This document shows positions 35,319 to 48,300 of a DNA stretch of 64,000 nt, one piece after another. The DNA comes from Axinella damicornis (Eukaryota; Porifera; Demospongiae; Axinellida; Axinellidae): contig OZ007510.1 in NCBI GenBank assembly GCA_963931865.1, forward strand, positions 3,190,747-3,254,746, given 5' to 3'. Each line of letters begins with the position of its first letter. Within the stretch, counting starts at the first letter, position 1. The notes beneath the pieces were generated by a model, which did not search any database, was not told the DNA's origin, and saw only the letters and a list, made by a program, of their open reading frames with translations. The position numbers were made by a program, and so were the translations under genes.

Positions 35319-37783
35319 ATGGATGGTTCCGCGTATCCCTATGGCTACCGGCCAATCCACCAGCCAAGGGTGGTGCCGCACACCCTCCCAGAGAGGGAGC
35401 GGCAGAGAGCACTGACCAGGCGGCAGAACCTGCGGAGCATGAGATCATACAAGGTGCTGCTGATTGGAGAGTCTGGTGTGGGCAAGTCGACCCTTGTGGC
35501 CCGGCTGTGTGAGGACAGGTTCATGGCAGAAAGCAGACAGTACACTCTGGGTGAGGGTGTGTGGCGTATGTGTTCTAGGGAGGGCAGGAAATCTGTTTAG
35601 AAGTGCAGAATATGCTGCAGTGGTTGCTTCTTCATTGCTTTGGAAGGAGGTAATGTTTTTGTGCCAAAATTGGCACATTTTGGAAACTAATTATGTTTGA
35701 CATGCCAGTTTTGACCAAAATTGGCAGAAACAGTAGCATCTCCTGCCATTTCTGCCAAAAATGGCCAATGAACTAAGATAAGATGTAGAGAACATTGCAC
35801 TAGGCATGTGAATGAGATATGCATATGAAGCTGGTGATCGTGCCACTGTAGTCAGCATAAAAGAGCTTTCAAATGATGTCCTTAAAATGATTTTTAATCT
35901 CAGTCCCATTTTTGCCACAATCGCACTTGACAAAGGCTATATTACAATCCATGGTTAAAATTCAACCTACAGCAAAATGGACATCATTGGAATTCATGCT
36001 GATCACATGGTGCAAATCCCAGCTTCATATCTCATTCAGAACAGGAGTGCTGTTCTGCCAATTTTGGCTTAGCTGACATGTCAAAATATGCCATAATTGG
36101 TTTCCAAAATGTGCCAGTTTTGGCATGTGAACATACCTGTTTGGTAGGGCTGACAGTTTGATGCCTTACCACTCAGCTCTGATTTCTCTGTAAGCACAAC
36201 GCCAACTTGAGAGTGGATAGACACATGTTACACCATCGTCATTGGATCAGTTATTTAAGATACTAATACGCGTGCGCAGTGTCTGTGCCTCGCGCACGCT
36301 CACAATCTGTGATAGTAGGCGTGGTTTCCTGTGGAGTGGATAGACACATGTGACACTATCGTCATTGGATCAGTTATTTAAGATACTAGCACCTGCACCA
36401 TCATCTTGAAGGACAGTATGTTGCGTTTATTGCAGCACTTGTGCATTTATTTTGCTACTACAACTTACAGAGCGGTGCGGTGACGTATCTTCTAGAATCA
36501 TTAGTATGCTGAACATGCTGGACATAATTATGTAGTTGGTATTCTATATCTTCCCACAAGAGATGATGTGAAAAAAGAATTACATTGCAGCTCATAATCT
36601 GACTTTGACACAAGCACCTATCCTGGCACATTCTTCTTGCCTGCATGGCTCGTGAAAGTTCTCAGCTTGCAATGTCTACGACTGCATGTACTTCAGTCCA
36701 TCGATAAAATACAGTAGCCTCGAACCCAGGCCTGGGTTTGAGGCTATAAATAGTCTTCCATGGATTGTATTACAAACACCCTGTGATGCCGTTGCATAAG
36801 GCCCAACTGAAGTAACATCATTATCATCGTCATTGCGGCACAATAACAATGATGCGCCGCAATGACGATGATGTCATAATGCACTCTTAGTAACATCTTG
36901 TTTACAAATTTCAAATGGGTGTAGTGTTGTTCACAATGTTGTTTTTGGTTGTTTATTCTCAGGGTTTGACATGTTTGAGAAGGAGGCAGAGGTAGACGGA
37001 GAGAGGGTCAAGATATACCTTTGGTTAGCCAACTTGCTGGTGCAGACATTGGCAAATGCTCATCTCCCTTTCTCTCAACCAGGGACACTGTGGGAACAGA
37101 GACCTTTGACTCCATTACAACGCAGTACTATAGGGGAGGGGCTGTGAGTCTCATTGTGATTCCTACCTCTTGAAAACAGCATTGTGTTATAAACCTATTT
37201 TCTTGCTCAGGGTATTATTGTCGTGTACGACATCACAGCACTGAATTCCTTTAGTCACTTAACAAAATGGATGGGCTACGTACAGACCGTAAGTCTCACT
37301 GGTACTGCATGTGCCTGTTCACTACCTAGTGGATTAGTAGCCCACTCCTCCTCAGCATGCCACTGCAGACGTGAGCCTGATGTTGCTGGGCTCCAAGCTT
37401 GACCTTGAACACAAGAGGGAAGTAGCACCTGAGGAAGGCCAGAAGGTCAGCCAATCAGTACACATTGACCGCAGTCACTCCAGCGTGTGAGTGTTGCCTC
37501 TGATTGCAGTTTGCAGACCATCATGATATCAAGTATTTCTTTGAGGTGAGCGCAAAGACTGGGGACAATGTCAATGAAGCCTTTGAGGGATTCTTCAAGG
37601 AAGTACACAGAAAGGTACATGGATGTTACTTATGGCCCCTGTGCAAGAGCGCATGATGACATCATTGTCATTGATGATGTCTCTTGTGGTAGCTAAGATA
37701 TCCTCTCTCTGCAGGCACAAGGGACTTACTCTGAACCTGACCCTGCTCCCAGGACTAATGGTGGAAAGAAATGCTGTTTTTAA
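35319..37783 (+). CDS. Divergent Rab-family GTPase with altered switch II and G4 motifs
   Basis: Rab-like small GTPase of 231 residues with a prenylatable CCF C-terminus. The P-loop is normal (GESGVGKS, about 50-57), as is SAK (188-190). The DTAGQE motif reads DTVGTETF (99-106), replacing the catalytic Gln with Thr, and NKxD reads SKLD (157-160). There is a 40-residue Arg-rich N-terminal extension; a Met at 41 could be the true start. Exons: 35319-35550, 36963-37023, 37083-37143, 37211-37288, 37356-37445, 37510-37614, 37715-37783. Exons 2-5 are 61, 61, 78 and 90 bp, identical in length to those of the neighbouring RAB15-like gene, so the pair is probably an inverted local duplication. Inference: slow or no intrinsic GTP hydrolysis. 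No orthologue recognised. Confidence 0.85.
35655..36145. repeat. Dispersed repeat, GAATGAGATATGAAGCT family, copy 3 (inverted)
   Basis: In intron 1 of the divergent Rab. Opposite orientation to copies 1 and 2; shares GAGCTTTCAAATGATGTCCT and AAAATTCAACCTACAGCAAA with the VRK1 copies. Confidence 0.7.
36820..36890. mobile_element. Diverged palindromic element related to the CAAGAGCGCAT family
   Basis: ATCATCGTCATTGCGGC arms face each other and the right end reads TCATAATGCACTCTT. AGTAACATC occurs on both sides. Confidence 0.55.
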
Positions 37784-38640
37784 CCCGAGAAATGTTTCAC
37801 ATCTTTGCGTATCTATGTTCCGTTTGTGATGTGTTTGCACAACAGTTGTATAATAATTATGATTCAGATTTGTCTGTTCAACATATGAGTGATGACATGG
37901 TGGGTGTTGGGGGTGACATGGTAATGGAGCTCCTAACTTCACACACAACTGCCATTGCAGCCATCCGGTGCAGTTTCATTGCACACTGATTTGTGACTCA
38001 CATGGTCTTGTTAATGAGCTTTCAATAATTAGTCATGACTCATAATTTATGACCACTCATACAGCTGAGAAAAAAGCCTAATTGCCAGAGTTGGTGGACC
38101 TACAAATTGCAAGGCCAGAAACACACACGTACCTTCACTATAATCATAATAGAGGGTCGAGAGAAGTGCCCACCCCATGCATGCATGTTAACCAAGGCCT
38201 TGCATGGTTAACTGCATGACATTAATTGTACAATCTACGCTGACAACAGCTAATACATGCAAGGACTATATACAGTTAATTGAACCGCTCAATAGGACAC
38301 ATCAGGCATATAATTCAGGTTTTGTCCTCTGCAGAGGTCCTCATTTCAAATGTATTATTTGAGACCTTGAGATCATCCTTTTTAAAGAGGCCTATTATGG
38401 TTCTTCAGCATGACTGTGTATTATCACCTATGCTATGGTTTTGAAAACCTATCCATGCCCTACAAGTCCGTGTTGTTTACTACGTTTCTGAGTACAGTAC
38501 TATAGTTTAGGGTAGCGATTGCAATTTTTATTTTAGTCAGTTTTTAAGAACAAAGACAGTTGAAGTCAATGCATAGCGCAGTAAAGGAAGGTGCAACCCA
38601 ATCAACGTACAGCAGGCCTACACACAACCAATTGAAAGAG
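37784..38640. other. Intergenic region between divergent Rab and NPC2 (convergent)
   Basis: 857 bp, AT-rich, between two convergent stops. It should contain both 3' UTRs. No further gene or repeat was recognised. Confidence 0.5.
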
Positions 38641-39336
38641 TCACACGAGCTTCAGGACCACCTCAAAGCAGCCCACCATCTTCCCAGAAGGATCATTCAG
38701 TTTCCACTTGGCTGTGATTGTAACCTGAAAGGCAGGCACCAAACGTGCTCATCATAACAAACAGCACTGCAAGGTCCATACACAATGCACATTTGGTGTC
38801 ACCACAACTTACACTGGGAAATGACTTTGCCACTGGTACTCCGACACTCGCAGTTTCCTTCACTCCCATTTTGAAGGGACAGGTTGGCTTGGTGTAAGTA
38901 CACACATTAGTAGCGGTAAAGCCAGGCATGGAAATGCACGTCCCTACGAATTCACCACAGACACTCTCCGTCATACTGGCAAAGTCCTGTTCTGGATAAA
39001 AAAAAGTACAGACCACTCAGTTACAGGCCGGAGAATGACACTAATTATTATTGTACCACTCACTGGGGGTGAAGGAGAAAGTGAAGTTCGTAGTTGAGCC
39101 TCTGGTGATTGAACACGGTGCTGCGCAACAGCCGGGGACGCTAACAGTGTCAATAGTCACCCCCGTGGAGCCTGCAATAAAATGTGCACCGGCCGAGGCA
39201 ATGAATGCGCACGCACGTAGTCTAGCTGCAATAAATAAGATTCCGACAGCTCACCGCAGTCCTCCCATGGAGTGTTGCACTGCGCAGACACGCTGTAGAC
39301 AAGCGCAGCCAACAAGATCACAACTTTCGCAGCCAT
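38641..39336 (-). CDS. NPC2: NPC2-like secreted sterol-transfer protein (ML domain)
   Basis: Small lysosomal/secreted protein of 150 residues that binds cholesterol or related lipids and passes them to NPC1. A signal peptide (VVILLAALVYSVSAQ) is followed by an ML domain with the family cysteines (DCG; GCCAAPCS; VCGEF; TCIS; VCTYTKPTCPF; GCFEV). Exons from 5': 39255-39336, 39064-39171, 38813-38991, 38641-38724; phases close. I chose the ATG at 39336 because the signal peptide follows directly; an in-frame ATG at 39363 exists. Divergence from human NPC2 is high, so another ML-family member is possible. Confidence 0.85.
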
Positions 39337-39741
39337 GTCTCTAGCTCTATCCTCAGTGCTCACATACAGCGCTGCAGCATGCAGTGAACATCACCTCATC
39401 ACCTGACATGTCGACAGACGGTATGCGGTGGTCCACACCTTGCGCATGCGCACCGGTGTCAACCCTACGAACGTAATCGATACAGCGCCGGGCCGCCGGC
39501 GCCCGCCGACATCCATGATCTGGGTAAGGTTTGGCATTCAGAAAATCCGGTTGCAGTATCAACTGTTTTTCTCCACGTTTTCACAAAGATGCACAATCAA
39601 CTGTCTGCTAAGTTCTAATGTCCCCAAACCATGGGCACTTGTACTCTACAGTATTGTAGTTACTGGTAAGACAAAGAGTACATGAATCAAAGAGTACACT
39701 GTACATGAACCAACATACAACCACTAGTCTGCACAAACATG

Positions 39742-40521
39742 CTACAGGTCGGGTCTCACACCAAAGCCTGGTCCCTTGGGAGTTTCTGTCAGTGTGGTTA
39801 GTCCGGTGATGGGTTCAGCAGCAAACCGGCTGCTATAGGGACCCACTTTTGGTGTCCTTCCTGCAGCTAGTTCATCCAGTATAAACTCTATGTCCTTTGG
39901 GGTCAGGTCTTCGAAATAGTTATCATTGATCTGCACCATTGGTGCATTCACACATGCTCCCAGGCACTCAACCTCTGTCAGAGTGAACAACCCATCCTTG
40001 GTGGTCTCCCCCATGTTAATCCCTAGCTTCTGCCTGATGGCTTCCACAATGGAGTCCGAATCACACAGCATACAAGGAGTGGTGGTGCATACTTGGATCT
40101 GGAACTTTCCCACCGGTTCACGGTTGAACATGGAATAGAACGTGGCCACTTCATACACTCTCATCCTGGACATGCCGAGGAGTTCGGCAACATAGTTCAT
40201 GGCAGAGATGGGGAGCCAGCCATGCTGTCGCTGGGCTAGATCAAGCACAGGGATAACTGCAGCTGCTTTGTGGCCCGATGGGTAGTTGGCAACAATGGTA
40301 CTCACACGCTTGAGATTCTCAGAGGTGAATTGAAATGGAGTGTCTGGGTTGTTATCGGGAGTGTCTCTATGCACAAACAGCTTCCCCTCGGAAGACAGGG
40401 TGCCTGAAGTTGAGTGTACATATCTGACTGGCCTAGCAGCGATGCATGGTTTCAATGCGCTCCTCAGCCATCCCAAATAATGCACACCCCGCGCAACAGA
40501 TTTAGTGATAGTGCTTGCCAT
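39742..40521 (-). CDS. NDUFV2: NADH dehydrogenase flavoprotein 2, 24-kDa complex I subunit (intronless)
   Basis: Mitochondrial complex I N-module subunit carrying the N1a [2Fe-2S] cluster. A single uninterrupted 259-residue frame includes an N-terminal Arg-rich, acid-poor targeting presequence. The four cluster cysteines occur as CTTTPCMLC and CLGACVNAP. The C-terminal [10 protein letters not shown] matches the family end. Length is close to human (249). It is the only long gene in the window without introns. Head to head with EEF1G (171 bp apart). Confidence 0.96.
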   Translation of the reverse strand: MASTITKSVARGVHYLGWLRSALKPCIAARPVRYVHSTSGTLSSEGKLFVHRDTPDNNPDTPFQFTSENLKRVSTIVANYPSGHKAAAVIPVLDLAQRQHGWLPISAMNYVAELLGMSRMRVYEVATFYSMFNREPVGKFQIQVCTTTPCMLCDSDSIVEAIRQKLGINMGETTKDGLFTLTEVECLGACVNAPMVQINDNYFEDLTPKDIEFILDELAAGRTPKVGPYSSRFAAEPITGLTTLTETPKGPGFGVRPDL

Positions 40522-40692
40522 GAATGAAGGGTGCCTCAGTGGTTCTCTTCACCAAGAGCCAAGGAGTAGACGACCGAGACGTCGACTGAACTCATATGTC
40601 AACTAGCTTGTCCACGCGACTACTACACTTCTGCCGTCTGAGCACTAAGCTTACTGCGCATGCGTAATAGAATCTAGGTGACCGAGTCAAGC
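40522..40692. promoter_or_regulatory. NDUFV2/EEF1G bidirectional promoter region
   Basis: 171 bp between divergent start codons, containing CG-bearing stretches such as ACGACCGAGACGTCGAC and TGCGCATGCGTAA, the latter resembling an NRF1-type GCGCATGCGC site. The regulatory reading is inferred. Confidence 0.55.
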
Positions 40693-43600
40693 ATGGCAGG
40701 AGTAAGTTGTTTTACTGTCGTCTGTATCCGTTATGATCCATTCTGATGACTGTGAGGGGATAGCCGAGGGGGGTTTACAGTACTCCTTGACAATCCATTG
40801 TTGCAAATTTACCTACGCAGTCTGTTCGGTGACTTCCCTGTTTCTGCAGACACTTTATACATATCCTGAGAGTTTCAGGGGTAACAAAGTCCTGATAGCA
40901 GCCCAATACAGCGGGGCCGAGCTGAAGGTGGTGTCTGAGGCACCAGAGTTCCAGCTTGGCAAGACGAACAAGACAGAGGAGTTCCTTACCAAGTTCCCAC
41001 TCGGAAAGGTTGGCATCAATAGTCGTTCCATCTTCAAGTTTGGAAGTAGGTATTGGTCCAGCAGGAAGTACATACTTTAAGTATAGGTAATGGACACACA
41101 TGCTCTCAGCACTAACCCTAACCATTGCCGTACTTCCTGCCGGACAAATAACCACATCGCTTCAAGTTTGTTGTCCTATGTACTTGAATGCAAAGCAATT
41201 AACCCGAACCCTACCATAGTTAGTTTTATCTAACGAATGGACGTTTGAGGTTGTGCCACTGGGCAGTGAGCCATCGTATGTCAAGGGGTGATCATCCCAA
41301 CAGGTGCTGTACGTAAGGCTGTGACCACACTGCTAAACTGCCAGTGACCCTATAACCTTTGCATAAATCCACCCTGACTGTGTGATCTGTTTGTTGTATT
41401 CGGAGTAGTAGCCACACCTGTATCTGCTGTATACGGGATTGTGACCCGTGTACGTACTTTATTGGAGTGAAAACCTGTTGTATGTGTAGTAGAGAGGGGA
41501 AAGTTGAATTATCTGTAAACTGTTCAGTTAACTAATAGATTGTAAACCCAATTTCTTATTTTGGCTTTCAGAGGTGGCTTATTCTTACACGTACACAAGG
41601 GCTGGGGAATATAGAGCCATTGGCAGGTTTTCAGCTCACACAGTGGAGGAAGCCGCGAGGCATGATTAACTCGTGTTTGGTGATGGTATGCCTTGCACAC
41701 TGTTTGTTGTTCTACAGGTACCAGCATTTGAAACAGCTGATGGTACACCCATCTATGAGAGCAATGCTATAGCATATTATGGTGAGTTTAGCAGAGACGC
41801 TACCACTAGGGATAGTTCTGACACCATTTGCTAACCCTTCCGCTGCAGTGTCCAATGGCCAGCTGAGAGGCACAACAGAGCTAGATGCTGCATTAGTTCA
41901 ACAGTACGTCAACTTTGCAGACAGCGAAATTCTACCAGCTGCTTGTGCATGGGTCTTCCCCACTTTGGGCATTATGCAGTACAACAAGCAGGTATGAGTC
42001 ACCACCACAGGTCTCACATATCACCATAGATTGGTCTAACGTATCACCATAGGTCCACACATACATATCACCATAGGTCCACACATGCATATCACCATAG
42101 TATCGCCAAAGGTCTCACCTATCACCATAGGTCGTACATTACTGTAGTTGTCCATTTCCCAGGCCACAGAACAGGCACAGGGCACAATCCGAAAGGTGCT
42201 GGAGGTGTTGGATGCTGCGCTGGCTACTCGCACATTCCTTGTCGGGGAGAGAGTGACCCTAGCAGACATCACGGTTGTGTGCAACCTTCTGATGCTCTAC
42301 AAACAGGTACTCCTACACTTTGGTCAGACATAACTGTCCTCTGCAAATCTGCTAATGACTTAACTGTCCCAATTGTTGGAGCAATGAAGTCATTGGTTCT
42401 CTCTCCACGGACAACACCTACGCACGCAGGTTCTTGAACCCAGCTTCAGAGCTCCATATGTGAATGTGAACAGATGGTTTGTGACGTGTATCAACCAGCC
42501 TCAGTTCATTGCAGTATTGGGGACAGTAGCACTCTGCACAAAGATGGCACAGTTTGATGGTGAGAGGACTCGGTGTGCGCCATGGTGATGTGTGTGTATA
42601 GATAGGGCTATCCCATAGTCGTTTTCGAATCTTTAATACCATTGGCTATTATTAAGACCATGCCCTAATAACCCTAGCTACTGTGCTAATACTAAGTCAC
42701 ATGACCTGAGCTTTGTGGTATACACACACTAGCAGCACTGTATGTCATGTGTGAGCTACATACACAGTGAAACCATGTTGTGAGTGTGCTACAATAGTAA
42801 TTAGGTATCCACACTCAGTCTATGTGTGCTTGGTCAACCTTGATTGGCTCCCTCCCCCTCCAGCCAAAAAGTACAATGAGCTATTTCCAAAGGAAAGAAA
42901 AGAGAAGAAAAAGAAGGAGGAACAGCCAAAGAAACAGCCGAAACAACCGGCAAAGCAGCAACCAAAAGAGCAGCCGAAAGAACAAGAAGAGGAAGAGGAG
43001 GAGGACAGACCAAAGGAACCAAAGTTCAAGGACCCCTACATTGCTTTGCCAAAGAGGTATTATGTGTATTCACCCTCCATGATTTACAGCCATCACGCAT
43101 CCTTCCTACGCACATGCACATGCACACATTCACGCATCTGCACATGCACACACATACCCACACACTAACATGCACACACAAACACACACATGCATACACA
43201 CACCACAGCTCATTCAACCTGGATGCATTCAAGCGTGTCTACTCCAATGAAGATACAGCAACCAAAGCTGTTCCCTACTTCTGGGAGAACTTTGACCCCG
43301 AAGGGTGGAGCATTTGGAAGGCAGACTACAACTACAATGACGACCTCAAATACCTCTTCATGTCCTCCAACCTCGTCTCAGGGATGATGCAGCGTCTGGA
43401 CAAACTGCGCAAGTATGCCTTTGCTAGTGTTCTCATTCTTGGCCAAGACAACGACAACTGCATCTCTGGAATTTGGGTCATGCGTGGCCAGGAACTTGCC
43501 TTCGATGTGAGTTGTGGCGGGCCACAAACCTGTAGCTAGTTAGTTGGTGATCAGAAAAAGAGTGGCTTGATTTTTCTCGTCTCATGCCCCATGCGAATAA

Positions 43601-43974
43601 CGTCTGGTGATGTGCAAAGCTAGAGCAGTTGGGTGCTGTGACTGATGATTTGTTCAGTAAATTGTGCATCGTTTATGGTGAGAAAAGTGAATTTGCATAG
43701 GACTCCACTTACCATAGCTTTCAGGATTTGTCTACCGTTCCTACATAGTTTACACTTCAGGACGAGGGTATTTGCTTAACCCGTTTTCACTCTTGCATTT
43801 TCCATTTTCAACTTCATCACACAGCTAGTTGAAGACTGGAACATGGATGCAGGCTCTTACACATTTGTAAAGCTGGACCCAAGCAACCCTGATCACAAGA
43901 AGATGGTAGATGAGTACCTACTCTGGGAGGGTGACTTTGGAAAGGAGGTCGCTGATGGGAAGATATACAAGTGA
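40693..43974 (+). CDS. EEF1G: Translation elongation factor 1-gamma
   Basis: Structural subunit of the eEF1B nucleotide-exchange complex; 429 residues (human 437). N-terminal GST-like domain ([35 protein letters not shown]), a Lys/Gln/Glu-rich linker, then the C-terminal EF1G domain ([38 protein letters not shown] end). The first exon codes for only three residues. Exons: 40693-40701, 40850-41008, 41718-41781, 41849-41991, 42163-42306, 42430-42559, 42864-43056, 43209-43506, 43825-43974; phases close. A MITE sits in intron 2. Confidence 0.96.
41045..41157. mobile_element. MITE with TATTGGTCCRGCAGGAAGTA ends, EEF1G intron 2
   Basis: TATTGGTCCAGCAGGAAGTA at the left and TACTTCCTGCCGGACAAATA at the right. 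Same family as 19928-20044. Confidence 0.65.
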
Positions 43975-44201
43975 ACTCAAGAGAAGCCTTCATTTTGTTG
44001 CCAAGAATATTGATTGATCCCATCTGGCCCCAATTTTATACTGCGCATGCTCAATACGCGCTGCGCTGCAGCGCTGCAACTGCACACGCGCGCGTACCGC
44101 GCGCAGGCCGGCCATGTAGCTATGTACTATGTGTACGTACGCGCAGAGTATAGTATAGTACGCATTGTTCGCGGGAAAATTGAGGAGCTCGAGGATCTAG
44201 G

Positions 44202-45035
44202 ATGTTCGGAGTAAGAAAGGCTCCAACTGGGTGCAACTTCGTGCACAACGACGAGATATGGTATTACTCTCTCAAAATACTTAGTTCATTTGTAAAGCGT
44301 CCATGATCTCGAAGTACTTGGTACTTGCAGTACCCATTACGGATTACAACTCTCAAAACGTTTAGGAAAGACCACGTCCACCGGGAGCTTCAGACGTCCA
44401 GGAAGTGGCCCGACACGTGGGGGTTCCTTGCTGCACACTATCACGTAAGACAAATTTTGTCAATTAGTAATTTCTAGCTCATCCATTCCCTTTTGTATTA
44501 TTTCCAACACCCACTGTGCATGTGCAGATACATAATTATTGTAAAATCATGTGCCTTCTTACACCACCCGTGATTTTGTAGCATAGGAGTGTATGTACAT
44601 GTGTACCCAACACCCACTGCATTACGCATGTACAATTATATATGTGCTAATATTATAATCTTGAGAATAAAAATTATAGTAAACTAGCCTCGCTCCAAAT
44701 TACCCATGCGGTGCAGAGTAGGCGGCACGGCCTGGGAATGAGGCTATATGGCCCTTCTCTTGCTGCACATCCAGGGCAAGTGTTCACAACAACCTGCTGT
44801 GCAGCCGAAGAGGACTACTCTCCATATCCCTCCAGTCCAGAAACCATTCCACCACAGAATTGGACACCTCCAGGCTGTGCTCTCCCAGAGAGGTGCACAT
44901 TATCCACGCACGACAGCCAGTGAGGTGGGGTGGAGATGTGTGGACATCAAACAGCTGGAGAGGTTTGGGAGACATGCACGTGGACAGCAGGGCATCCGGA
45001 AGCTGCTCAACTGGCCAAGAGAAGGCATCCTGTAA
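44202..45035 (+). CDS. CIMIP1: Ciliary microtubule inner protein 1-like (C20orf85 family)
   Basis: Small axonemal protein expected inside ciliary doublet microtubules; 154 residues (human C20orf85 137). Recognised from HNDEIWYYSLK, WPDTWGFL, the SEVGWR motif and the C-terminal LNWPREGIL, which match DEIWKYRLK, WPQNWGFL, GWR and CWPKQGVH of the human protein.  Exons: 44202-44291, 44331-44444, 44775-45035. The first intron would be only 39 nt, the shortest in the window, so the exon 1/2 junction is less certain than the rest. Confidence 0.75.
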
Positions 45036-45388
45036 CAACAGCTTTTCAGACACTGAAAATGTGCTCATGGTTAACACAATATTATTGTGGGCACAAACAA
45101 CATACAGTGAACTGTATAGATACTGTGCTCTGTTCATAATCACAACACTTTATTATTTACATTTCAAATAATGCAAAACCTTCACTATGTACACGGCCAC
45201 TCCACTCCGGATTCAGGCAAAAAAAAAGAAGAATGAAAAAGGTAGAAAACAAAAGATCTTGCCAGAAAGATGGGAAAGACGAGAAAACTCTGAGAAAATG
45301 CTTTATCCCTGCAAGCAAGGAACAGGCACACGTAATCAAGTTCACCAAACAGGTCTGTGGAATTCTTCCTCACCTAAGAAGGGGTGTC
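45036..45388. other. CIMIP1-PPP1R37 convergent intergenic region
   Basis: 353 bp, A-rich, between two convergent stops; expected to hold 3' UTRs. Nothing else recognised. Confidence 0.5.
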
Positions 45389-48300
45389 CTATGTGTTCTG
45401 AGAGTCAGAACTGTCGTTAGATCTGGTCAGACCATCAGTTAGGTCCACAGGCTGCGACTCGTTACTCCCAGGGTTTGATTGCCTGGCCCCCCCTAGTAGG
45501 TCCACCGAACGCTGGGCTCCTACTGCCACATCCAGGGGTAGTGAAGCCACGTCAGGACCCTGGGACACTGTGTCAGTCCCGGCATGGTTAGCCACACCCA
45601 CTACATCTGGTAATTCCTCCCCCGCAGGCCGGTTCAAGGACTGTACATCGGGGGACTGTGGCTGGCCAACCACAGAATTTGGTGCTAATGGCCTCCTCAC
45701 CCCCCGATCCAGACTGGTGCTGTCCATATCTAGGCACTCACTATTGGCCACTGGGAGATCTTCGTCACTATACACTGCAATAGCATCAAGGGACTTCTCC
45801 ATTTCCATCAGAGAGGCTGGTTTCTCCTTGTCATCCATCACTTTGCCTCGGAAAGGGTCCTCTGTCATCATTGTACCAGGTTCGTCCAGGTATACATCAT
45901 CTAATGAACCCACTAATGCAGGGTCGACCTCTTTCTCCTCCTCCTCCTCCTCTTTTCTTCCCCCTCCTGCAGTGAACGGGGCCACATCAGCCAGCCCACC
46001 CTCCTGTTCCGTGTGCTGTGCTTCATGCTGATGTCTGCGCTCTGCCTCAAGCTGTTTCTCTCGCTCTTGCAAGTTGCGAGCACAATAACGATCAATCTCT
46101 GCTAGAAGGTCCTTGATCAGTGGACGATCACGCTGTAGAGAAGACAACCATCAAAGCCATCCGGCCCAATCAAACAAATCAGCAGCTGTTTGCAAACTTG
46201 TTCTTTACCTTAATGGTAGGTCTAAGGAGTGAAATCTGGAAAGAAATTCAGAGATTGGCTCTACGCCAGCAGAAATGGTGGGACAGGGGGAGGTGAGTGG
46301 GTTATAGCGCTATACCCAAACAAAGCGGCTTAGGGTCAGCTTTTCAGTGCTTAAGCAACTAGTTAAATCATAGTGTTTTCTGAATACCCACAAATTAATG
46401 AGGTGCCCATGGTAAACACGACCTGCTGTCGACAGCACACCTGCACTTCTCCGAACATTGATAAGTGTAAAGGGTTAACTTCAAGTTCATAGGACACTCA
46501 CCGGCTCAACACGATAGGCCTTGGGGGTCTCCATAAATAGCAAGGTGTGGTTCATGCGATGGGCCAGCTGCAGTGCCATCAAGCCTGCTACACGGAGGTC
46601 GTTCTCCTTCAAATCAACATGAGTAATATGCCGGCTCTCGGCTAGCACCTCTGCTAGTGCAATGGCTCCTGCAAAGGGAAGAAGGAACCAATTACACATG
46701 TACATTTTGTGCACCAACCAGCACATAATACAATACTTCACACACTGGTAAACAAGACTGTTGTCATCTTACAAAGTTGACCGGACCACACACACGGCCA
46801 ACCTTCACATGTCATCTTCGTATTGGCAAGATTGATTCTTTCAATGGACCGGTTCGCCAGTAGGCCCAACTTCAGCAGAAACAAGCCATTGTCCCCGCAA
46901 CGGTTGTGGGAGATGAGGAGGTCTCGTAGTGACTTGGTGCATGGCTGAAGCCAGGAAGAGAGATACAGATTCAACATAACATACACATTACACTTTGGGA
47001 GGTAATAAAATCTCTCAAGAGTTATAATACGTACACGGAAACCCTGCTACGCTATTGTAATGAACACTATTATCCGGTGACACTCACACGTCCATGTAAG
47101 GAAAACGCAGGAGTAAGGTTTGACACTCACCAGCATGGCTGAGACATGGTGGAAACCCTCCTGACCAATGCTGTTGGCCGTGAGGTTGAGCACCTGCAGC
47201 CCCACCTGCTGCTCAGCTATACCTGCACAAATGTACCGCACACCACCATCCTGGAGTGGGGTGGAGTGGGGCGGGAGGGGGTCATAATTTCATCAGTGGC
47301 ATATCCAGGCCAGGGAACAATGTACCAGGACCCCAAGGGGCTTAGGGAAGTGTGACTCAGCCATGAATCCAACTGCTCACTACATCAACAGGTGCTGGAG
47401 TCTCAAGACTGACAGCGTTATACTACTACCTACTACTGGCAGGGCGGCCATTTTGAATGTCAGGTAGGTACATGTAGGGCCTGTGCCCTGCTAGGCCCTA
47501 TCATAAATATGCCACTGAATCTCATTATACAGCCAATGGAATCTAAAGGCCACACTTCTGCTACCAGCACAAGATCCTGATTGAGGCACATCACACTGTG
47601 CTGTACGGGGCTTACCTGGAGGTTGTTATCGCGAAGGTCAAGTATGCGCAGGGTATGGTTGGTGCGAAGGATGCTGCCAAGATGCTGGCCGTCCTCCGGA
47701 CCAAGGTGGTTGCTGCCCAGCCACAACTCTTGGAGGTTCTCGTTGAACTTCATCGCAGCCACTGGATAGAAAACAGAGGCAGCACACCCTCACAGTTAGT
47801 TGGAACTAACACGGCAAAAACTGTCTGCAAGGCTAGAGGGTTGGTGGCTCACTGAGGATAAAGGTCCCCTTTCCTGAAAGGTTGTTTCCTTGCAACTTGA
47901 GCACCCGGAGCGCACAGTTGGCTCGCACCGAGCGGAGCAGCAGGGTCAGTGTCTGCTCTTCCAGGCCACAGTAGCTGACATTGATCATTTCAATGAATGG
48001 ACTCTGTTGGGAGAGCATACCCATCCTTGGTCAGATAGGTTTGAGCACAGCATAGACATGGCAGGCAGTGCAGTACCTTCTTCAACATGCGGCCGATGGT
48101 GAGCCAAGCACGGGGCCGCAGTCGACTGTTACTGCTCAGAATAATGCGAGAAGCACAGCCGTAGAACTCTACCATCTCACACAGTGCAATAGCACCCTAT
48201 GGTATGAACACGAGAGGGAGAAAGAAAAATATCGTCCAACATGTGGAACCAGCCTATTCCCGATACGTTACTTCCTCCTGGTGGGGGGAGGGGGTACAGC

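Noticed and set aside
45570..46031. 153-residue plus-strand ORF
   Set aside because: Antisense shadow of the PPP1R37 last exon.
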